This document shows, one piece after another, positions 59,890-64,000 of a DNA stretch of 64,000 nt. Made by a program: the position numbers and the translations under genes. Within the stretch, counting starts at the first letter, position 1; every line of letters starts with the position of its first letter. Origin of the DNA: Micrococcus sp023147585 (GTDB taxonomy: Bacteria; Actinomycetota; Actinomycetes; Actinomycetales; Micrococcaceae); the NCBI RefSeq assembly GCF_044872765.1, contig NZ_CP085253.1, forward strand, positions 1,178,001 to 1,242,000, read 5' to 3'. The notes beneath the pieces are model-generated. The model ran no database searches. It saw only the letters and a list, made by a program, of their open reading frames with translations, and was not told where the DNA came from.

Positions 59890-60266
59890 GACGCCTCCCC
59901 CGGGTTCGGATGCTGCAGCGGCGCCGCCGCACCGGCCTCGAGCGCGATCGGCTCGATCCACCCCAGCGGGCCCGGGCCGGGATGGCTCACGGTCACGGTC
60001 ACCCAGCCGTCCCCCTCCTCGTGCGCCAGGCGGGCCTCCTCCCCCGCCATGCGCTCGACGGTCCGCCTGGCCTCGCCGACGTCGTCTCCGCGGGCGAGGA
60101 GGCGCGCCGCCGACGCCGCTGCGTCCCCGTTGCGCACCTGCTGGACGGAGGCGGCCCCGGCGAGGACCACGGCCACGAGGATGAGCACGACCGCCGGCAG
60201 CAGGGCCGCGTACTCGGCCGTGACGGCGCCGCGCTCGCCTGCCGACGCGGTGCGGGGGCGGGGCAT
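59886..60266 (-). CDS. TadE-family pseudopilin
   Basis: A 126-aa protein. ASAGERGAVTAEYAALLPAVVLILVAVVL is a class III prepilin-like leader and helix, with cleavage expected after ERG and Glu at +5. The rest is a small extracellular domain. Start ATG 60266 has GAGG upstream. An in-frame GTG at 60371 overlaps the flp stop and would add 35 residues, but a strong hairpin lies in that extension, so the shorter form is preferred. Confidence 0.8.
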   Translation of the reverse strand: MPRPRTASAGERGAVTAEYAALLPAVVLILVAVVLAGAASVQQVRNGDAAASAARLLARGDDVGEARRTVERMAGEEARLAHEEGDGWVTVTVSHPGPGPLGWIEPIALEAGAAAPLQHPNPGEAS

Positions 60267-60309
60267 GGCCGCCTCAGGACGAGGCGCGTCCGATTCACGA
60301 CGGGGCACG

Positions 60310-60348
60310 GCCCCGGCCCGGCCACCGCGGGGGTGTCCGGGCCGGGGC
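60310..60348. terminator. Hairpin between flp and tadE
   Basis: A 12-bp perfect GC stem (60310-60321 with 60337-60348) and 15-nt loop, starting 16 nt after the flp stop. Probably a partial terminator that keeps flp transcripts in excess of tadE/tadG. Confidence 0.55.
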
Positions 60349-60363
60349 GCGCCGTTGCGGGAC

Positions 60364-60576
60364 TCAGTCACGCTTGAGGGCCTCGGCGATGATGTCCTTG
60401 AGCATCTCCTGCACCTCGGGGCTGGTGAGCAGGACGGCCAGGACGCCGGCGAAGCCGACGGCGGCGAGCGTGAGGATGCCGTACTCGGCGGTCTGGGCGC
60501 CGGTCTCGTCCTCGAGGCGCTCGCGGCCGACGAGATCGGTCAGGGCCAGGTGCAGGGCGGTGGAGAGCTGGGTCAT
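60364..60576 (-). CDS. Flp-type pilin (DUF4244)
   Basis: A 70-aa protein. DETGAQTAEYGILTLAAVGFAGVLAVLL shows the Flp prepilin pattern: Gly at the cleavage site, then a hydrophobic helix with Glu at +5 and Tyr at +6. It is followed by a short amphipathic tail (SPEVQEMLKDIIAEALKRD). It should be the major pilin assembled by TadA/TadBC. ATG 60576 has AGGAGG upstream, fitting high expression. No prepilin peptidase gene is in the window. Confidence 0.88.
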   Translation of the reverse strand: MTQLSTALHLALTDLVGRERLEDETGAQTAEYGILTLAAVGFAGVLAVLLTSPEVQEMLKDIIAEALKRD

Positions 60577-60698
60577 GGGGTTCCTCCTGGAAGGGCGGCC
60601 CTCGGTGCGAGGGCGGTGGGACGGTCCGGTGCGGGCCGCTGATCCCAGACTGCGCGGGACGGCGTCCGCCGCGCTCGCCGCGCCCGCCGGCCGGGGAC

Positions 60699-60720
60699 GG
60701 CCGCCCCGCGCCGGGCGGCC
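60699..60720. terminator. Hairpin after tadBC
   Basis: An 8-bp GC stem (60699-60706 with 60713-60720) with a 6-nt loop, 29 nt past the tadBC stop. It separates tadA-tadBC from the flp unit. Confidence 0.5.
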
Positions 60721-60731
60721 TGTGCAGGAGC
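60718..60731. promoter_or_regulatory. 14-bp motif upstream of flp
   Basis: GCCTGTGCAGGAGC, identical to 63399-63412 upstream of tadA. It starts 142 nt upstream of the flp ATG (132 nt for tadA). Its core CCTGTGCAGG is close to a palindrome. Candidate shared operator of the tad units. Confidence 0.4.
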
Positions 60732-60748
60732 GATCAGGCGCCCGCGCG

Positions 60749-61834
60749 TCACGGGCCCGCCGTGAGCAGGGCGATCACCATGGGGATCACGCCCCAGCAC
60801 ACGAACGCCGGCAGCAGGCACAGGCTCAGCGGCACCACGAGCCGCACGGCGAGCTCCTCCGCGGCCCGCTCGTCCGCGCGCCGCGACTGCTGGCGCACCG
60901 CGGCGGCCGTCTCCGTCAGCGCACGGGCTCCGGCCATGCCGCTGCGGTGCAGGGGACGCAGCCAGGCCGCCACCTCAGTCCACAGCGGATCCTGCGCCAC
61001 GGGCTCCCACGCCTCCTCCCACGGGCGGCCCCAGCGCAGCAGGGCCGTCACGGCGCGCAGGGCGTGCGCGTCCGGCAGCGCACGGGCGAGGTCGTCGAGG
61101 GCCGCGGTGAGCGAGCGGCCCGCCGCGAGGAGAGGGGCCACGAGGTCCAGGACGACGGCGGGCTCGATCGACCCGGTCGGCCGGGTCGCCCGGGCGACGA
61201 GCAGACGCGTCCACGCCTGGCCGGCAAGCGTGAACAGCAGGCCCAGCACGCCGATGATCCACCCGAAGGGCGAGGTCAGCAGATCTGCCGGCGACGTGCC
61301 CAGCAGCCACGCCATCCCGAGGCCGCCCATGGGCAGCCACTGCAGCAGCCGGGCGGTCGCGCGGGGCCCCGCCGCGGCGCTGCGGCGGGCGCGGGCCGCG
61401 TCGACGGCGGCCTCCAGGGTGTCCGCCAGGCGCGCGGCGATCGCGGCGGGCGCGGCCCCCGCACGCCGCCCGGCCGTGAGGGCGGTGTCCACCAGCTCCC
61501 AGCCCGGGTCCGGCGGCGCCGCGCGCCCGGGCAGCCGCCGCCACGGACGTCGCCCCGCACGGTCGGCGCTGCCGCCCACGTCGGAGCAGGGGCCCTCAGC
61601 GTCCAGTCCGAGCCGCTCGCGCGCGGCCCGCCGGCGGACGCGGTGGTGGAGGCAGCAGCCCGGGCGGGGCCGCGCGCAGGCGGGCACGGTCCGGGCGACC
61701 TCCGCCCAGGCGCGGTCCGCCGGGAGTCCGGCCCGCAGCAGCGCGGACCAGCGGCGCAGGACGGCCACGAGCTCCTCGGTCTCCTTCTCCGGATCAGCCC
61801 GAGGCCGGCACAGCGGTCCGGGGATCCTCAGCAC
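60749..61834 (-). CDS. Fused TadB-TadC inner-membrane platform protein
   Basis: A 361-aa protein of the type II secretion F family. The first half (about 1-210: LVAVLRRWSALLRAGLPADRAW, DTLEAAVDAARARR, then the helices LLQWLPMGGLGMAWLLG and PFGWIIGVLGLLFTLAG) resembles TadB. The second half (about 220-361: VLDLVAPLLAAGRSLTAALDDLARAL, MAGARALTETAAAVRQQSRR, AEELAVRLVVPLSLCLLPAFVCWGVIPMVIALL) resembles TadC. In mycobacteria these are two genes. GTG 61834 overlaps the tadA stop by 7 nt. Confidence 0.85.
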   Translation of the reverse strand: MLRIPGPLCRPRADPEKETEELVAVLRRWSALLRAGLPADRAWAEVARTVPACARPRPGCCLHHRVRRRAARERLGLDAEGPCSDVGGSADRAGRRPWRRLPGRAAPPDPGWELVDTALTAGRRAGAAPAAIAARLADTLEAAVDAARARRSAAAGPRATARLLQWLPMGGLGMAWLLGTSPADLLTSPFGWIIGVLGLLFTLAGQAWTRLLVARATRPTGSIEPAVVLDLVAPLLAAGRSLTAALDDLARALPDAHALRAVTALLRWGRPWEEAWEPVAQDPLWTEVAAWLRPLHRSGMAGARALTETAAAVRQQSRRADERAAEELAVRLVVPLSLCLLPAFVCWGVIPMVIALLTAGP

Positions 61835-63267
61835 GTGTGCCGGCCCTCGAGGCGGGCGCGCAGCAGCTCGAGCCCCGGGCCCTCGACCGTGCGTCCCGCG
61901 GCGCCGCCGCCGTCGTCAGCGATGCCGTCCTCCCAGGTGAGCGCGGGGACCAGGGCGAGCGGCCCCGGGGCGTCCGCGGGGACGGCGAGCTCCACGGGGT
62001 GCCGGCCGTGCACGTCCCGGACCACGTGGAGCACGGCGTCCACCCCGGCCCGGGCCTGGGCGTCGACGGCGGCCGGGCTCCACCCGGCGAGGGAGGCCAT
62101 CGCGGTGAGGCGGGCGGGCACGTCCGCCGCGGCGTTGGCGTGCAAGGTCCCCCAGGCACCCTGGTGGCCCGTGTTCAGCGCAGTGAGGACGTCGGTCACC
62201 TCGGCGCCGCGGCACTCCCCCACCACGAGCCGGTCCGGGCGCATGCGCAGCGCGTGGCGGATGAGCTCGGGGAGGGCCACCTCCCCCGCCCCCTCCTCGT
62301 TCGCGGCGCGGCACTGCAGCGCCACCACGTGCGGGTGCTCCGGCGCGGCCTCGAGGGTGTCCTCCACGGTGATGATGCGCTCGTGCGCGGACACCTCGGA
62401 GAGGGCCGCCGAGAGCAGCGTGGTCTTGCCCGTGCCGGTCGCGCCGCTGATGAGCACGGTGGCCCGGTGCAGCACCAGCCACTGCACCGCCTCGGCCCAG
62501 AGGCCGCCGTCGGGCCAGGACTCGGCGAGCTCCGCGAGCGAGCGGGCACGCCGTGCGGGCACGCGCAGGCTCAGCACCGTGCCGCCACCGCTGACGGGCG
62601 GCAGCACGGCGTGCACGCGGACCCCGCCCACCCGGGCGTCGGCCATCGGGACGGCCCCGTCGAGGCGCCGGCCCGCCTGCCCCAGCAGCCGGACCGCGAG
62701 CGCGTGGGACGCCTCCGGGTCCAGGCGCGCCGGGCGCCGGATCAGCCCGCCCGCCCCGTCGGTCCACACGGCACCGCCGCCGTCCACGAGGACGTCCGTG
62801 ACGCCCTCGACGCCCACCCAGGGGGCGAGCGGGCCGAAGCCGGCGAGCTCCTCCTCGAGGGCGCGGGCCTGAGCCTCCCGCACGGCGGGGGCCGGCGGGG
62901 TCCACGGCCGATCCGGATCGGGGGCGCCGCGGCCGATCCGCCGCCACCACGGTGCGGGACGCATGGCATCCGCGCGCCGCTGCGCCTCGGCGTCCGCGAG
63001 CACCCGCTCGATCAGCGGACGCAGGTCCGCCTCGGTCGCGGGATCCCCCTCGGCGCACTGCTCGGCGATCCTGCGGCGCAGCGCGGCGGCGTCGTCCGGC
63101 CCCGGGGACGCCGCGGCCAGCGGGGCGGCGGCCGGCGGCGGGGAGGCCGCGGCCAGCGGGGCGGCGGCCGGCGGGGGATGCCCTGGCCGCGGTGGGTGAA
63201 GGCCGGACCGGACGGACGGGCGGGCACGGCGGGGACGGGGTGGGGCATCGGGCACCCAGGGACGCAT
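61828..63267 (-). CDS. tadA: Pilus assembly/secretion ATPase TadA
   Basis: A 479-aa hexameric ATPase that powers Flp pilus assembly. Walker A SGATGTGKTTLLSAAL; Asp box VEDTLEAAPEHPHVVAL; Walker B DRLVVGECRGAEVTDVLTAL; His box TGHQGAWGTLHANAAADVPARL. FGPLAPWVGVEGVTDVLVDGGGAVW is the N-terminal domain of CpaF/TadA. The N-terminal 70 residues are Pro/Ala-rich and contain a 12-residue tandem repeat. ATG 63267 has GGAGG 6 nt upstream. Tad ATPase is required for natural transformation in Micrococcus luteus, so a competence role is likely here. Confidence 0.92.
   Translation of the reverse strand: MRPWVPDAPPRPRRARPSVRSGLHPPRPGHPPPAAAPLAAASPPPAAAPLAAASPGPDDAAALRRRIAEQCAEGDPATEADLRPLIERVLADAEAQRRADAMRPAPWWRRIGRGAPDPDRPWTPPAPAVREAQARALEEELAGFGPLAPWVGVEGVTDVLVDGGGAVWTDGAGGLIRRPARLDPEASHALAVRLLGQAGRRLDGAVPMADARVGGVRVHAVLPPVSGGGTVLSLRVPARRARSLAELAESWPDGGLWAEAVQWLVLHRATVLISGATGTGKTTLLSAALSEVSAHERIITVEDTLEAAPEHPHVVALQCRAANEEGAGEVALPELIRHALRMRPDRLVVGECRGAEVTDVLTALNTGHQGAWGTLHANAAADVPARLTAMASLAGWSPAAVDAQARAGVDAVLHVVRDVHGRHPVELAVPADAPGPLALVPALTWEDGIADDGGGAAGRTVEGPGLELLRARLEGRHTC
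63111..63182. repeat. Two 36-bp tandem repeats in tadA
   Basis: Period 36 bp (units start at 63111 and 63147), encoding PPPAAAPLAAAS twice in the flexible N-terminal segment of TadA. Copy number may vary between strains. Confidence 0.75.
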
Positions 63268-63398
63268 GGCGGACCTCCAGCGGGACGGCGGGTCCGGCGC
63301 CGACGTCGACGGCCGCCGGCCTCCGCCCAGTCCAGCCGCCGCGCACGGGGCCCGGCGCGTCCGTGCCCGATTGCGGGGACACGCGAGCCCCGGGCGCC

Positions 63399-63412
63399 GC
63401 CTGTGCAGGAGC
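63399..63412. promoter_or_regulatory. 14-bp motif upstream of tadA
   Basis: GCCTGTGCAGGAGC, second copy of the sequence at 60718-60731. It lies in the 232-bp gap (63268-63499) between tadA and the NUDIX gene, in which I see no gene. Confidence 0.4.
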
Positions 63413-63499
63413 CGCCGGGCCTCAGAGGTCTCCGGCGGCACCGTGCCGCCACCGCCCGGCCCCCTTCAGCCGTGGGATCGCGTCAGCGCCCCTGCCCCG

Positions 63500-64000
63500 T
63501 CAGCCGCTGACCGGCTCCCACGTCTCGGCGTCGATCACGCGGCTCCGGTCCCAGGGCACGGACCAGTCGAGCAGGTCCAGCAGCCGGTCCAGCAGTGCCG
63601 CCGTGAACCCCCACACGAGCCGCTCCCCCACGAGGAAGCCGGGAGTCTCGCCGCGGTGGCCGCCGGGCCGCGCCACCCGGCACCGGTTCTGCGGGGCCAC
63701 GAGGTCGGCCACGGGCAGGCGGAACACGGCGGCGGCCTCGGCCTCGTCCACCACGGCCACGCGACCCGGGCGGCACCACCACCCGATCACGGGGTGCACC
63801 ACGTGGCCGGACACGATCAGGGGCACCGGGGGCAGGACGCCCAGCACCTCGACGCCGTCCGGATCCAGCCCCGTCTCCTCACGGGCCTCGCGCAGGGCCG
63901 TGGCCACCACGTCCGCGTCCTCGGGGTCCACGCGTCCGCCGGGGAAAGCGATCTGCCCCGCGTGCTGGCGCAGGGTGGACGCGCGCTGCGTGAGCAGGAC
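63500..64000 (-). CDS. NUDIX hydrolase (CoA pyrophosphatase type), 5' end outside the window
   Basis: 167 codons are present. The frame enters from the right edge with VLLTQRASTLRQHAGQIAFP, followed by the Nudix box GGRVDPEDADVVATALREAREETGLD (GX5EX7REUXEE). RASTLRQHAGQIAFPGG is the UPF0035/CoAse signature just before the box, so the substrate is probably CoA or a derivative. The C-terminal part (TPGFLVGERLVWGFTAALLDRLL) matches the family end. The start codon lies beyond position 64000. Confidence 0.9.
   Translation of the reverse strand, partial: VLLTQRASTLRQHAGQIAFPGGRVDPEDADVVATALREAREETGLDPDGVEVLGVLPPVPLIVSGHVVHPVIGWWCRPGRVAVVDEAEAAAVFRLPVADLVAPQNRCRVARPGGHRGETPGFLVGERLVWGFTAALLDRLLDLLDWSVPWDRSRVIDAETWEPVSG

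Noticed and set aside
60267..60371. N-terminal extension of TadE from GTG 60371
   Set aside because: It would give an unusually long leader before the prepilin-like motif, and the DNA forms a strong hairpin better read as an intergenic terminator. It cannot be fully excluded because the GTG overlaps the flp stop.
1..64000. CRISPR arrays, tRNA/rRNA genes, insertion sequences, prophage or integrase genes
   Set aside because: No regularly spaced repeats, T-loop sequences, transposase or integrase motifs were noticed. The only sizeable repeats are the menB pair and the short tandem in tadA.

Overview
The window is about 73 % GC. It is packed with short, nearly abutting genes on both strands. It looks like the chromosome of a high-GC actinobacterium of the Micrococcaceae, most probably Micrococcus. 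The evidence is indirect: a branched-chain 2-oxoacid dehydrogenase operon (iso/anteiso fatty acids), a MenJ-type reductase (dihydromenaquinone), a Tad/Flp locus beside a DUF1998 helicase as in other actinobacteria, the tiny ribosomal protein bS22, and many leaderless genes. I saw no rRNA, tRNA, CRISPR array, insertion sequence or prophage.

Layout. 1-8.4 kb: start of an MFS exporter, an FprA reductase, rarD, a SUKH-like gene, a HIT protein, then the leftward set menD-menJ-polyprenyl synthase. 8.4-12.8 kb: PhoX phosphatase, menC, a second SUKH-like gene. 12.9-17.5 kb: bkd operon (E1alpha, E1beta, E2) with a divergent Lrp-type regulator. 17.5-24.6 kb: MFS transporter, purine permease, MaoC protein, and a fatty-acid catabolic operon that is decaying (ligase with an internal deletion, SDR pseudogene, intact acyl-CoA dehydrogenase). 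24.6-30.5 kb: prolyl oligopeptidase, GH15 glycosidase, divergent G6PD-family protein. 30.5-37.6 kb: menB, an AspT-like transporter, a broken second menB, GNAT, menE, menA and two small membrane proteins. 37.6-41.9 kb: System II cytochrome c maturation operon (resA-like, ccdA, resB, ccsB). 42-47.8 kb: phosphatase, membrane protein, glutaredoxin-like protein, bS22, AcuC deacetylase, trkH/ktrA potassium uptake. 47.8-56.2 kb: trhO-methyltransferase, then topA-ppx-TIM barrel-proC. 56.2-64 kb: GNAT, DUF1998 helicase, tadA-tadBC-flp-tadE-tadG, and a partial NUDIX hydrolase.

How it works together. menD, menC, menE, menB, menA, the long-chain prenyl synthase and menJ cover most of menaquinone synthesis from isochorismate to a partly saturated side chain; menF, menH and the methyltransferase menG are not seen. 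The neighbouring ccs operon matures c-type cytochromes, so the left and middle parts form a respiratory-chain assembly region. The bkd operon supplies branched primers for membrane lipids. The tad genes encode a Flp pilus or secretion machine of the kind needed for natural transformation in Micrococcus.

The most useful observations are these. A uniform leaderless promoter layout (TANNNT, about 6 nt, start codon) precedes about 20 genes. The duplicated menB pair has one broken, mosaic copy and flanks a transporter with 552-bp direct repeats. The acyl-CoA ligase/SDR operon is in decay. A 14-bp motif is shared upstream of the two tad transcription units. The bS22 gene has a LacI-type palindrome at its predicted transcription start.
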